Positions 22,459 to 33,302 of a DNA stretch of 64,000 bases are shown piece by piece. How positions within the stretch are numbered: the first letter of the stretch is position 1; each line of letters starts with the position of its first letter. Under the pieces are notes generated by a model. The model made no database searches. It was not told the origin of the DNA and saw nothing but the letters and a program-made list of their open reading frames with translations. The translations under genes and the position numbers were made by a program. The stretch covers positions 1,464,137 through 1,528,136 of the forward strand of contig NZ_SHKM01000001.1 in NCBI RefSeq assembly GCF_004217225.1, written 5' to 3'. Source of the stretch: Azospira oryzae (GTDB lineage Bacteria > Pseudomonadota > Gammaproteobacteria > Burkholderiales > Rhodocyclaceae).

Positions 22459-22767
22459 ATGCAAGCCCTGCGTTTTTTCATCGACACCCACGACCAGCAG
22501 CACGGCACTTTCCCCGCCGGCCTCAGCGCCGCCGACTTCGAGGGCTTCTACGCCCAGTACGAAGCCGCCTGCTACGCCGAAGGCGTCATCCCCCTGCGCA
22601 CCCACCTCAGCTACGCCGACGGCCGCGCCTTCTGCCTCAACATGGCGCCCGACGCGGAAGCGGTGCGGCGGGCCCACGAACGGGTGGGCCTGCCCTTCGA
22701 CAGCATCTGCGAAGTGTCCACCGCCACCCCGGCCGACACCTTCTTCCGCCGCCCCGCCCGGGCCTGA
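22459..22767 (+). CDS. DUF4242-like (SCO4226-type) small protein
   Basis: 102 residues: QALRFFIDTHDQQHGTFPAGLS, then PLRTHLSYADGRAFCLNMAPDAEAVRRAHERVGLPFDSICEVS. The FIDTHD start, GRAFCL centre and VxxxHxxxGxPxxxIxEV end match the ferredoxin-like DUF4242 family, whose Streptomyces member SCO4226 is described as nickel-binding. AAGGAG sits 6-7 bases before the ATG at 22459. It precedes a dihaem peroxidase by 52 bases in the same direction, so the two are likely cotranscribed. Confidence 0.82.
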   Translation: MQALRFFIDTHDQQHGTFPAGLSAADFEGFYAQYEAACYAEGVIPLRTHLSYADGRAFCLNMAPDAEAVRRAHERVGLPFDSICEVSTATPADTFFRRPARA

Positions 22768-22819
22768 CCCCAGGGCGCCCCCGGGGCCAGGGGGCGCCCG
22801 CCACCCAAGGGAGAACATC

Positions 22820-24142
22820 ATGGACAGCGATCTGTTTGACTTACTGGCGATCGGTCTGGTCGCCGTCATCGGCCTCTTCACCCTGCTGGCCCTGATGGTG
22901 CGACAGGACCTGGCCCCCCGCGCAGGACTCACCCGGGAGGGGCGCTGGCTGCTCACCGGCGCCCTGGGTACCGGGCTGCTGGCCTTCAGCCTGAAAATGG
23001 CGGTGGCGGCGGTACTGGTCCAGGCCCCCGGCGGCACTGTGGCTCCCCTCATCGCCGCCGCCTACCGCCCACCCCCGGCGGAAGAGGAGGCGGCCGCCCC
23101 GCCGGTCGCCCTGCCGGCGGGGCCCCAGGCAGCCCCGGCCTATGTCTGGGAAGCCCTGCCGCTACAGGCGCCGGAGCCGGCCGACAACCCGGGCAACGCC
23201 GCCAAGATCGCCCTGGGCGAACGTCTCTTCCACGAAACCCGCCTCTCGGGCCGGGGCACCCAGTCCTGCAGTTCCTGCCACGACCTCTACGCCAAGGCCG
23301 GCGGCGACCGGCGCCCCACCGCCCTGGGGGAAGCGGGGCAGAGCGGCCCGCGCAACACGCCGACGGTATGGAACGCGGCCTTCCAGTCGGTGCTGTTCTG
23401 GGACGGCCGCGCCCCTTCCCTGGAGGAGCAGGCCAAGGGTCCCATCCTCAACCCCATGGAAATGAACCTGGACAGCCCCGGCGAGGCGGAACGGCGCCTC
23501 GCCGCCGACCCCGGCTACCGCCGGGACTTCGCCCGGGCCTTCGGCGACGGGGAGGTCACCTTCAACCGCATCGCCCAGGCCCTGGCCGCCTTCGAGCGCA
23601 CCCTGATCACCCCGGACAGCGCCTATGACCGCTTCGTCCGCGGCGACGCCACCGCCCTCAGCCAGGCCCAGCTGCGGGGCATGGCCCTGTTCGAGTCCGT
23701 CGGCTGCGTCCTCTGCCACAAGGGGCCGGCCTTCAGCGACGCCAGCCTGCTCGGCGGCCAGGCCCCACGCCGCCATTTCCCGGCCAACCCCACGGCCTAC
23801 GAGGACCAATACCCCCTGCTGCTGGAAGACGGCCGCCGGGGCGTCTGGCGCGTGCCCTCCCTGCGCAACGTGGCCCTCACCGGCCCCTGGCTGCACAACG
23901 GCTCGGTGGACCGGCTGGAGGAAGTGGTGCGCATCATGGCCAGCGCCCAGCTGGGCCGCTCCGGCCGCCTGACGGCCTGGCGCGGCCAGGACCGGGCCCT
24001 GCACCGCATCGAGCGCTCGCCCCTGAGCCCGCGGGAGGTGGCGGACATCGTCGCCTTCCTCAACGCCCTCAGCAGCGACAGCCTGCTGGCCCGGCAGCAG
24101 GCCGCCACCGGCAAGCATGCCGGCGCCATGCCGGCGGGCTAG
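22820..24142 (+). CDS. Membrane-anchored dihaem cytochrome c peroxidase (CcpA/MauG family)
   Basis: 440 residues. Two hydrophobic segments at the N-terminus (LFDLLAIGLVAVIGLFTLLALMV and a second near 50-70) are followed by a Pro/Ala-rich linker and a dihaem peroxidase domain from about residue 125. Haem sites are CSSCH and CVLCH, with family stretches TPTVWNAAFQSVLFWDGRAPSLEEQA, LAAFERTLITPDSAYDRFVRG and VPSLRNVALTGPWLHNGSV. It probably reduces hydrogen peroxide or oxidises a partner in the periplasm. The double membrane anchor is unlike soluble CcpA. GGGAG precedes the ATG. Confidence 0.92.
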   Translation: MDSDLFDLLAIGLVAVIGLFTLLALMVRQDLAPRAGLTREGRWLLTGALGTGLLAFSLKMAVAAVLVQAPGGTVAPLIAAAYRPPPAEEEAAAPPVALPAGPQAAPAYVWEALPLQAPEPADNPGNAAKIALGERLFHETRLSGRGTQSCSSCHDLYAKAGGDRRPTALGEAGQSGPRNTPTVWNAAFQSVLFWDGRAPSLEEQAKGPILNPMEMNLDSPGEAERRLAADPGYRRDFARAFGDGEVTFNRIAQALAAFERTLITPDSAYDRFVRGDATALSQAQLRGMALFESVGCVLCHKGPAFSDASLLGGQAPRRHFPANPTAYEDQYPLLLEDGRRGVWRVPSLRNVALTGPWLHNGSVDRLEEVVRIMASAQLGRSGRLTAWRGQDRALHRIERSPLSPREVADIVAFLNALSSDSLLARQQAATGKHAGAMPAG

Positions 24143-24176
24143 AATGGCCCCATGCCGCCCCCCGGGAGACCGCCCC

Positions 24177-24833
24177 GTGCAGGACTTCGACACCCTTCCC
24201 CTCTTTCGCCAGCTCAGCCCGGACAGCCTGCAACTGCTGCGCCAGGGCGTGGTCACCGCCGAGTGTCAGCCGGGCTCGCCGGTCCTCTACAAGGGCCAGG
24301 CCATCTCCGGCGCCTATTTCGTCCTGCGGGGGCGGCTGCGGGTCTATTCCCTGGCCCCCAACGGCAACGAGGCCACCCTCTATTGCATCGACCCGGGAGA
24401 GACCTGCGTCTTCGCCCTCAACAGCCTCTTCAACGACCTGCGCTACCCGGCCTGGGTCCAGGCCGAACAGCCCACCACCGTGGCCCTGGTGCCCGGCCCC
24501 CTGTACCGCACCCTGTTCGCCCGGGAAGACGCCATCCGGGACCTGACGGTGCACACCCTGGCCACCCTGGTGTTCCGCCTGATGCAGGAACTGGAGCAGG
24601 TGCATGCCTACAAGCTCAACCAGCGCCTGGCCAACCTCCTGTTGCTGCAGGCCTCGGCCGCCGGAGAGCTGCGCCAGACCCAGCAGCAGCTGGCCGACCA
24701 CCTGGGCACCACCCGGGAGGTGGTGGCCCGCCTGCTGGGGGAACTGGCGGCCGACGGCCTGGTGGCCACCGGCCGGGGCCTGATCCGCATCCGCGATGCC
24801 CAGCGTCTGGCCGCCCTCATCGCCAGCCCCTGA
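24177..24833 (+). CDS. Crp/Fnr-family transcriptional regulator
   Basis: 218 residues: cyclic-nucleotide-binding-type jelly roll (about 10-130; LYKGQAISGAYFVLRGRLRVYSL, PNGNEATLYCIDPGETCVFAL) and a C-terminal winged helix (RQTQQQLADHLGTTREVVARLLGELAADGLV). Cysteines at CQPGS, YCIDPGETC do not form the FNR N-terminal Fe-S cluster pattern. GTG at 24177 is chosen because GGGAG lies about 9 bases upstream and the domain starts right after. It is 34 bases past the peroxidase stop, so it may control this cluster, possibly through the repeat at 22375. Confidence 0.92.
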   Translation: MQDFDTLPLFRQLSPDSLQLLRQGVVTAECQPGSPVLYKGQAISGAYFVLRGRLRVYSLAPNGNEATLYCIDPGETCVFALNSLFNDLRYPAWVQAEQPTTVALVPGPLYRTLFAREDAIRDLTVHTLATLVFRLMQELEQVHAYKLNQRLANLLLLQASAAGELRQTQQQLADHLGTTREVVARLLGELAADGLVATGRGLIRIRDAQRLAALIASP

Positions 24834-24853
24834 GCCAAGACGGGGAACGACCA

Positions 24854-24890
24854 TAAAAAAAAGCCCTCCCGCAGGGGAGGGCTTTTTTTC
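24854..24890. terminator. Bidirectional Rho-independent terminator
   Basis: AAAAAAAGCCCTCCC / GGGAGGGCTTTTTTT with a 4-base loop lies between the convergent Crp/Fnr and alaS genes and has A- and T-runs on both sides. Confidence 0.95.
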
Positions 24891-24907
24891 CGAGGGAAAG
24901 CGGCAGC

Positions 24908-27529
<2,622 letters not shown>

Positions 27530-27780
27530 CGTCGTTGCATCCTTGGCCCCGGCCAATGGCGGGGGCGGCTGAATTGGAAAAACGCGCATTTTATCATTGA
27601 ACCGGGCCGGGACCGGCTTGCCGCAGTGCCCGCGATCGGCAGGAGCATGGCGGCCATGGACAAAGCGCCGAGGCCCGCGCCAGGCGGGCCCCGGGCCGGC
27701 CAGGATGCCCGCGGGACGGGGCTCCTGGCCGGGTGGTCGCAAATGCCGGCGGCGACGGCGGGGCCGCGGCCGGCGGCGGC

Positions 27781-28164
27781 TTACTGACGCGCGGCGCGGC
27801 GGGCAGCCCGGCGCTCGGCCCGGTCGCTGCGGCCGTCGTGGTTGAAATCGTGCTGGCCGTCCCGCTTTTCCCGGGCGATGCGGCGGCTCTGCACGTCCTG
27901 GGCATGGTCCAGGCGGGCCCGCTCCCGGGCCGTCACCTTGCCGTCGGCCTGGGTCCGGGTCTCCACGTTTTCCACGTGGGTCTGGCCCTTCTCCAGCCGG
28001 GCCGCTTCCTTGCCGGTGAGGGTGCCGCTCTGGGCGCCCTGGTCGATGCGCTGCTCCTGGTTGGCCTGGCGCTGATCCACCTTGGGCGTGACGGTCTGGG
28101 CCAGCAGGGGGCTGGACAGGGCGAGGAGGAAGGCGGCGGCGGCAACGGGCTTGAAGGTCTTCAT
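27781..28164 (-). CDS. Small secreted basic protein with EF-hand-like tail
   Basis: 127 residues. After a signal peptide ([23 protein letters not shown]), the mature protein is rich in Gln, Arg and Asp: [61 protein letters not shown]. Two DG/SG-LT-x-E turns resemble repeated EF-hand-like pieces, and the end [14 protein letters not shown] looks like a short calcium loop. Similar small proteins are common in betaproteobacteria; no function is established to my knowledge. The gap to alaS (27530-27780) holds nothing I can name. Confidence 0.75.
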   Translation of the reverse strand: MKTFKPVAAAAFLLALSSPLLAQTVTPKVDQRQANQEQRIDQGAQSGTLTGKEAARLEKGQTHVENVETRTQADGKVTARERARLDHAQDVQSRRIAREKRDGQHDFNHDGRSDRAERRAARRAARQ

Positions 28165-28284
28165 GGCAGGTCTCCTGATTTGAATGTCATGGGCGATTCC
28201 CATGGCCACTTTAACGTCATGGCCCGGCGGCCGACGACAAGCAGGAAGTAAGCGTGTGTAAGCGGATGTATCCGAGATGCCAGG

Positions 28285-29079
28285 TCAGGCCGGGCCGGCC
28301 AGATCCAGGCGATCGGTGAACACCCCGGCGACGCCCCACTGCAGCAGGGCGGAAATACGAGCGGCGTCATTGACCGTGTAGCAGGCCAGGGCCCCGCCCC
28401 GGGCGGCCAGCCCGGCAACCAGCTGCCGCACCGTATGCTCATCCAGCCCGGCGGCGGCGCAATGCAGGGCCACCGCCCCCAGGCGCGCCAGACGGGCTTC
28501 CCAGTCCGCCGGCACGGCCGTCACCAGGAGGGCCCGGGCCAGGCCGGGGGCCGTCTGCCGCGCGGCAGCCAGGGCCTCTTCGGCAAAGGAGGAGAGCACC
28601 AGGGCGGACGCCGGCAGGCCGGCAGCCACCGCCCGGGCCGCCACCTCGGCCACGGCGGCGCCGGTTTCAGCCTCCCAGCCGCGACTCGGCTTGATTTCCA
28701 GATTGACCCACAGGCCCAGGCTGCGGCATAGGTCCAGGGCCGCTGCCAGGGTCGGCAGGGGTTCGCCGCGGAAGGCGGGGGAATGCCAGCTGCCCGCATC
28801 AAGGCCGGCCAGAAGCGCGTCGCTGCTGGCCGCCACGGCGCCGCGGCCGTTGCTGGTGCGCTCCAGGGTTTCGTCGTGGATGAGGAAAGGGGTGCCGTCG
28901 GCACTGAGCATGGCGTCGAATTCCACCCCGGAGAAACCGGCACGATGGCCGGCGCGGATGGCGGCCAGGGTGTTTTCCGGCGCGCTGCTGCCGCCGCCCC
29001 GGTGGGCGATGAGCCGGGGATAGGCGGGGGCGGATGCAAAAACGCCGGCCCCAGGGACCGGCGTTTCTTGCGGCGGCAC
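28285..29079 (-). CDS. Glycerophosphodiester phosphodiesterase (UgpQ-like)
   Basis: TIM-barrel enzyme hydrolysing glycerophosphodiesters to glycerol 3-phosphate and alcohol. Core motifs are PRLIAHRGGGSSAPENTLAAIRAG, GVEFDAMLSADGTPFLIHDETLERTSNG, VNLEIKPS and YTVNDAARISALLQWGVAGVFTDR. No ATG exists near the domain start; GTG at 29079 is the nearest in-frame start and has no ribosome-binding site, so the 5' end is uncertain and a hairpin (29037-29071) lies inside the presumed first codons. It follows the solute-binding protein gene by about 20 bases. Probably soluble and cytosolic. Confidence 0.85.
   Translation of the reverse strand: MPPQETPVPGAGVFASAPAYPRLIAHRGGGSSAPENTLAAIRAGHRAGFSGVEFDAMLSADGTPFLIHDETLERTSNGRGAVAASSDALLAGLDAGSWHSPAFRGEPLPTLAAALDLCRSLGLWVNLEIKPSRGWEAETGAAVAEVAARAVAAGLPASALVLSSFAEEALAAARQTAPGLARALLVTAVPADWEARLARLGAVALHCAAAGLDEHTVRQLVAGLAARGGALACYTVNDAARISALLQWGVAGVFTDRLDLAGPA
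29037..29071 (-). terminator. Hairpin terminator after the UgpB-like gene
   Basis: On the minus strand AACGCCGG / CCGGCGTT is followed by TTTTTGC. It would stop most transcripts after the binding-protein gene and overlaps the presumed start of the phosphodiesterase gene. Confidence 0.7.
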
Positions 29080-29099
29080 TTGCAGGCCCACGACGCGGA

Positions 29100-30464
29100 T
29101 CAGCGCACCTTGGAGGCCGCCGGCGCTTCGGCCAGGCGGGCGGCGGCGCCGGAGCGCAGAACCGCGTTGGCGCGGCTGACGGCGTTGTCCAGGGCCAGCT
29201 TGGCCGGCTTCTTGTTGGACCACACCTGCTCCAGCTCCTCGTCGATGATCAGGCGCACCGGGTTAATGGCGGAGACCACCGGGGTCAGGGCGGCGGCCTT
29301 GCTCACCGAGGTGCGGGGCAGCACCGGGCCGAGCTGGGCCTGGGCCACGTCGATGTTGCGCATGTCGTCCTTGAGCAGCTTGCCCTTGGCCGCGGCCTGG
29401 GCGGCGGCGGTGAGGGGCAGGTAGCCGCCGGAGCGGGCGATTTCCACCTGCATGTCGGGAGCCATGAGGAAGCCGACGAACTTGGCCACGCCCTTGTACT
29501 CGGCGGCCTTGTGGCCGGGGCCGACCCACAGGGAGGCGCCGTCGGCCAGGGCCTGGCGGGGAGCGCCGTAGGCGTCGTCGTAATAAGGCAGGGGCGCCAC
29601 GCCCACGTCCAGGTCCTTGTTCTCGCGGAAGGTGACGAAGCGGTCGGAGGCGGTGGTGATCATGCCGCACTCACCGCTGGCGAAGTGGGCGTCGGCCTCG
29701 TTCTGGCCACCGAAGGTATGGAAGTAGCGGGCCTTGTACCAGGAGTTGAGCAGGGCCACGTGCTTCACCTGCATCATGCCGTTGAAGGCCATCTCGCCCC
29801 GTTCCCCCACGGTTTCCACGTTGTTGCGGGCGGCCAGGTTGTCGATGTGCACCCAGGCCGGGCGGGAGGTGGTGTAGGGGCACTTGATGCCGGCGTCGAA
29901 CAGCTTGCCGGCCACGGCCTGCAGTTCCCACCAGGTCTTGGGCGGGGCCTCGGGATCCAGGCCGGCGCGGCGGAAGGCGCTCTTGCTGTAGAACAGCACC
30001 GGGGTCGAGTAGGCCATGGGCAGGCCCAGCAGACGGCCTTTGCCGTCGGTGACGCCGCTGCGCAGTTCGGGCGCCAGGCGGGCGGTATCGATCTTTTCCT
30101 TGCTCTCGCTGATGACCTGGAACAGGGCCCGGTAGGGCTCCTTGCCGTTGACGAAGTGGCTCAGCTCGTCGCGCAGGGCCAGGTTCATGTGGTAGTTGCC
30201 GGCGCCGCCCTGGCGGTGCACCAGCACCACCTTGTAGGCCTTCTGCTGGCCGTTGAAGCGATCCACCACTTCCTGCAGGCGGGAGGTGCGGGATTCTTCC
30301 AGCTGGTGGGACAGGGTCAGTTCCACCGGTTCCTGGGGAGCGGCCGTCTTGGCCGGGGCGGCAGAGGCTTTGGCCGGTTTGGCGGCCTGGGCGGGGCCGG
30401 CCAGGGCGAAGGCGGCGGCCAGGGAAAGGGCAAGCAAAGAAGTGCGTCGGGCGGAAATCAACAT
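29100..30464 (-). CDS. ABC transporter solute-binding protein (UgpB-like)
   Basis: 454-residue periplasmic binding protein of family 1 (sugar / glycerol-phosphate cluster). Signal peptide MLISARRTSLLALSLAAAFALAGPAQA, then a linker rich in Ala, Lys and Pro, then the two-lobe fold: VELTLSHQLEESRTSRLQEVVDRFN, LGLPMAYSTPVLFYSKSAFRRAG, PKTWWELQAVAGKL and GMITTASDRFVTF. This resembles UgpB, which binds sn-glycerol 3-phosphate and its diesters. The adjacent UgpQ-like gene fits, but no permease or ATPase genes are near, so it must use transport parts encoded elsewhere. ATG at 30464 with GAGGA upstream. Confidence 0.88.
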   Translation of the reverse strand: MLISARRTSLLALSLAAAFALAGPAQAAKPAKASAAPAKTAAPQEPVELTLSHQLEESRTSRLQEVVDRFNGQQKAYKVVLVHRQGGAGNYHMNLALRDELSHFVNGKEPYRALFQVISESKEKIDTARLAPELRSGVTDGKGRLLGLPMAYSTPVLFYSKSAFRRAGLDPEAPPKTWWELQAVAGKLFDAGIKCPYTTSRPAWVHIDNLAARNNVETVGERGEMAFNGMMQVKHVALLNSWYKARYFHTFGGQNEADAHFASGECGMITTASDRFVTFRENKDLDVGVAPLPYYDDAYGAPRQALADGASLWVGPGHKAAEYKGVAKFVGFLMAPDMQVEIARSGGYLPLTAAAQAAAKGKLLKDDMRNIDVAQAQLGPVLPRTSVSKAAALTPVVSAINPVRLIIDEELEQVWSNKKPAKLALDNAVSRANAVLRSGAAARLAEAPAASKVR

Positions 30465-30639
30465 CGCCAATCCTCAAGCAGTGCTAAAACGACAATTATA
30501 GCGCCGGAAAGATGACCGCCGGACGACAACCCCCGACCCCGCCCGGGGCGGCCGCCGGCCTGCTTGTCAGCCCCCGGTCCAGCCACCATAATGACTCGTG
30601 CATGGGCGCCCATGCCCGGCACCACCGAGAGCGAGAGCC

Positions 30640-31353
30640 ATGAACAAATATCAGAGACTGGTGTGCATCGTCGCCCTGCTGGACCTGCTGCTGATGGTGC
30701 TGTTCCCCCCCTTCAACAACATCCCCCTGGCCCGGGGCGCCCTCAATTCCTTCGACGGCTTCTACCCCCTGCTGACCCAGCTGGGGCACAAGCCCATCCA
30801 CCAGGAGCTGCTGACCCTGCAGCTCATGTTCGTCGCCGCCAACGCCCTCAGCGCCTGGCTGCTGCTGCAACAGCGGGAGGCCCACGAGATTCCCCGCTTC
30901 CGCTACAGCCGGGCCATCGGCCTGTTCACCCTGGTGAACCTGGCGCTGATCTGCCTTTTCCCGCCCTTCGAGCCCTATCCCTCCCTGCTGCGCCAGGCGG
31001 CGACCTCGGGCTTCGACAGCTTCTACTTCATCCTCGGCGACCGTTCCCAGCGCCCCATCTTCACCCCCCTGCTCTATCTGGAGGTGGTGCTGGTGGTGAT
31101 CAACGCCCTGGCCCTGTGGCTGCTCTTCAACGTCGTGCAGCGCAACGAGGACGCCACCCGGCGCAAGATCATCGAACTGGCCGAATCCCTGGACGACGAG
31201 GCCCTGCAGGCCCTGGGCGAGGAGATGCGGCAGAAGGTGCTGGCCCACAAGGCCCGCCCGACTCTGGGCCGGGGCGACGACCGGCGCCAGGCGGAACAGA
31301 CCCACGCAGGACCCGAACGCCGCCAGGGCGACCGGCGCCAGGAGACCGAGTGA
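30640..31353 (+). CDS. Four-helix membrane protein with internal duplication, unknown
   Basis: 237 residues. Four hydrophobic segments in two similar halves: each half has FPPF, then a loop with FDGFY / FDSFY, then a helix ending ALSAWLLL / ALALWLLF. After the second half (about residue 170) the tail is charged and likely cytoplasmic: [30 protein letters not shown], ending in repeated RRQ and DRRQ basic clusters. No named family recognised. ATG at 30640 fits the first helix. Flanked by unrelated genes; function unknown. Confidence 0.8.
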   Translation: MNKYQRLVCIVALLDLLLMVLFPPFNNIPLARGALNSFDGFYPLLTQLGHKPIHQELLTLQLMFVAANALSAWLLLQQREAHEIPRFRYSRAIGLFTLVNLALICLFPPFEPYPSLLRQAATSGFDSFYFILGDRSQRPIFTPLLYLEVVLVVINALALWLLFNVVQRNEDATRRKIIELAESLDDEALQALGEEMRQKVLAHKARPTLGRGDDRRQAEQTHAGPERRQGDRRQETE

Positions 31354-31432
31354 GCCCGGCGGCCGCCTGCGGCACCGGGGAATGCGGTTAAAATCCCCGC
31401 TCCATCAAGGAGGAATAAAGGAAGAGGAGCCC

Positions 31433-32617
31433 ATGAGCCGCTTCAACTGGGAAGACCCCCTGCAGCTGGACGACCAGCTCAGCGCCGAAGAGCGCCAGAT
31501 TCGGGACACCGCCCGCCACTACAGCCAGGACCGGCTGCTGCCCCGCATCGTCCAGGCCTTCCGCCACGAACAGACCGATCCGGCCATCTTCCGCGAACTG
31601 GGGGAACTGGGGCTGCTCGGCGCCACTCTCGACGGCTACGGCTGCGCCGGCGCCAGCTACGTTTCCTACGGCCTGCTGGCCCGGGAGATTGAGCGGGTCG
31701 ATTCGGGCTACCGCTCCATGGTCTCGGTGCAGTCCTCCCTGGCCATGTACCCCATCCACGCCTTCGGCAGCGAGGCCCTCAAGGAACGTCTGCTGCCCAA
31801 AATGGCGACCGGCGAGCTGATCGGCTGCTTCGGCCTCACCGAGCCCAACCACGGCTCCGACCCCGGCTCCATGGAAAGCCGCGCCAAGGCCGTGCCCGGC
31901 GGCTGGGAGCTGACGGGGGCCAAGATGTGGATCACCAATTCCCCCATCGCCGACGTCTTCGTGGTCTGGGCCAAGGACGGCCAGGGTGAGGACGGCGGCG
32001 AAATCCGCGGCTTCGTGCTGGAGAAGGGCATGAAGGGCCTGTCCGCCCCGGTCATCCAGGGCAAGATGGGCCTGCGCGCCTCGGTTACCGGCGAGATCGT
32101 CATGGACAAGGTGTTCGTGCCCGAAGAGAACCTGCTGCCCAAGGTGAAGGGCCTCAAGGGCCCCTTCGCCTGCCTCAACCAGGCCCGCTACGGCATCGCC
32201 TGGGGCGCCCTCGGCGCCGCCGAAGCCTGCTGGCACGCGGCCCGCCAATACACCCTGGACCGGCCCCAGTTCGGCCGTCCCCTGGCCGCCAACCAGCTGG
32301 TGCAGAAGAAGCTGGCTGACATGCAGACCGAGATCGCCCTGGGCCTGCAGGGCTGCCTGCGCCTGGGCCGCTTGAAGGACGAAGGCAAGGATGCACCGGA
32401 GATGACCTCCCTCTTGAAGCGCAACTCCTGCGGCAAGGCCCTGGAGATCGCCCGGACGGCCCGGGACATGCACGGCGGCAACGGTATCAGCGACGAATTC
32501 CACGTGGTGCGCCACATGTTGAACCTGGAAGTGGTGAATACCTACGAAGGCACCCACGACATCCACGCCCTCATCCTGGGCCGGGCCCAGACCGGCATCG
32601 CCGCCTTCGCCAACTGA
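31433..32617 (+). CDS. gcdH: Glutaryl-CoA dehydrogenase
   Basis: 394-residue FAD acyl-CoA dehydrogenase oxidising and decarboxylating glutaryl-CoA to crotonyl-CoA in Lys/Trp and aromatic degradation. [24 protein letters not shown] is the typical GcdH start, with [36 protein letters not shown] and the catalytic glutamate in [26 protein letters not shown] lies before the ATG at 31433; the longer frame from 31382 is less likely. Electron transfer flavoprotein genes are not nearby. Confidence 0.95.
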   Translation: MSRFNWEDPLQLDDQLSAEERQIRDTARHYSQDRLLPRIVQAFRHEQTDPAIFRELGELGLLGATLDGYGCAGASYVSYGLLAREIERVDSGYRSMVSVQSSLAMYPIHAFGSEALKERLLPKMATGELIGCFGLTEPNHGSDPGSMESRAKAVPGGWELTGAKMWITNSPIADVFVVWAKDGQGEDGGEIRGFVLEKGMKGLSAPVIQGKMGLRASVTGEIVMDKVFVPEENLLPKVKGLKGPFACLNQARYGIAWGALGAAEACWHAARQYTLDRPQFGRPLAANQLVQKKLADMQTEIALGLQGCLRLGRLKDEGKDAPEMTSLLKRNSCGKALEIARTARDMHGGNGISDEFHVVRHMLNLEVVNTYEGTHDIHALILGRAQTGIAAFAN

Positions 32618-32666
32618 CAGAAGCGCCAGCTGAGATAGAATCCAGGGACCAAATCAAAGGCCGACC

Positions 32667-33098
32667 ATGAAAAGAAGCGCCATCGCCATCACCATTCTCG
32701 CCGCGCCCCTGCTGCTGGGCGGCTGCGACCAGGTCCAGAGCAAGCTGGGCATCGAGGACCAGGCGGCCAAGGCCGCCAAGCTGGAGGCCGAAGGCAAGGC
32801 CGTAGGCGGCGCCTGCCGCCAGTCCGGCCGCGCCATCGAGGATTGCTACAGCGTCTATTACTGGCTGCCCAAGGACGCGGTGTACGGCGGCTGGCGCGAG
32901 ATGGACGTGTACATGCGGGAAAACCAGATCCAGACCATCGCCCCCACCCTGCCCCCGGCACCGCCGCCGGAAGACCCGAAAAAGAAGAAGACCAAGAAGA
33001 AGGCCGACGCCGAAGCCGCACCGGCCGAAGGTGGCGCCGAAGCGCCGAAGGAAGAGGCCAAGGACGCCGCCAAGGAAGGCGAAGCAGCCAAGCACTGA
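32667..33098 (+). CDS. Lipoprotein with charged tail, unknown
   Basis: 143 residues. Signal peptide and lipobox LLLGGCDQ: the aspartate after the cysteine predicts retention in the inner membrane by the Lol +2 rule. The mature part has two further cysteines (GACRQSG, EDCYSVYYW) that may pair. The last 50 residues are a low-complexity Lys/Glu/Ala/Pro tail (PPPEDPKKKKTKKK, then EAPKEEAKDAAKEGEAAKH). No family recognised. It ends before a Rho-independent terminator. Confidence 0.8.
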   Translation: MKRSAIAITILAAPLLLGGCDQVQSKLGIEDQAAKAAKLEAEGKAVGGACRQSGRAIEDCYSVYYWLPKDAVYGGWREMDVYMRENQIQTIAPTLPPAPPPEDPKKKKTKKKADAEAAPAEGGAEAPKEEAKDAAKEGEAAKH

Positions 33099-33120
33099 GC
33101 CTCGCCGCCACCGCCCAGAG

Positions 33121-33156
33121 AAGCCCGTTCCGGCCCCGTCCGCAACGGGCTTTTTG
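33121..33156 (+). terminator. Rho-independent terminator
   Basis: AAGCCCGTT / AACGGGCTT with a 14-base loop and TTTTT after it, 23 bases past the lipoprotein stop. Confidence 0.85.
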
Positions 33157-33249
33157 CTGCCCGTCGGGCCGGTGCCGCAATGCCGATTCCGGGCAGCGCG
33201 AGGGCAGCCGCCAGCGCCACCGGGCCTTCCATGGTGACCGCCGCAACGA

Positions 33250-33274
33250 CAAGGGCGCCACCGGGGCGCCCTTG
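33250..33274 (-). terminator. Hairpin, possible terminator of the aldo/keto reductase gene
   Basis: CAAGGGCGCC / GGCGCCCTTG with a 5-base loop lies about 30 bases past the aldo/keto reductase stop on the minus strand. The following T-run is poor, so termination may be weak. Confidence 0.5.
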
Positions 33275-33302
33275 TGCCATGACGGAACAGCCGCTCGCCG
33301 TC

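Noticed and set aside
28285-30464. Complete ugp glycerol-phosphate transport operon
   Set aside because: Only a binding protein and a phosphodiesterase are present; genes on either side are unrelated.
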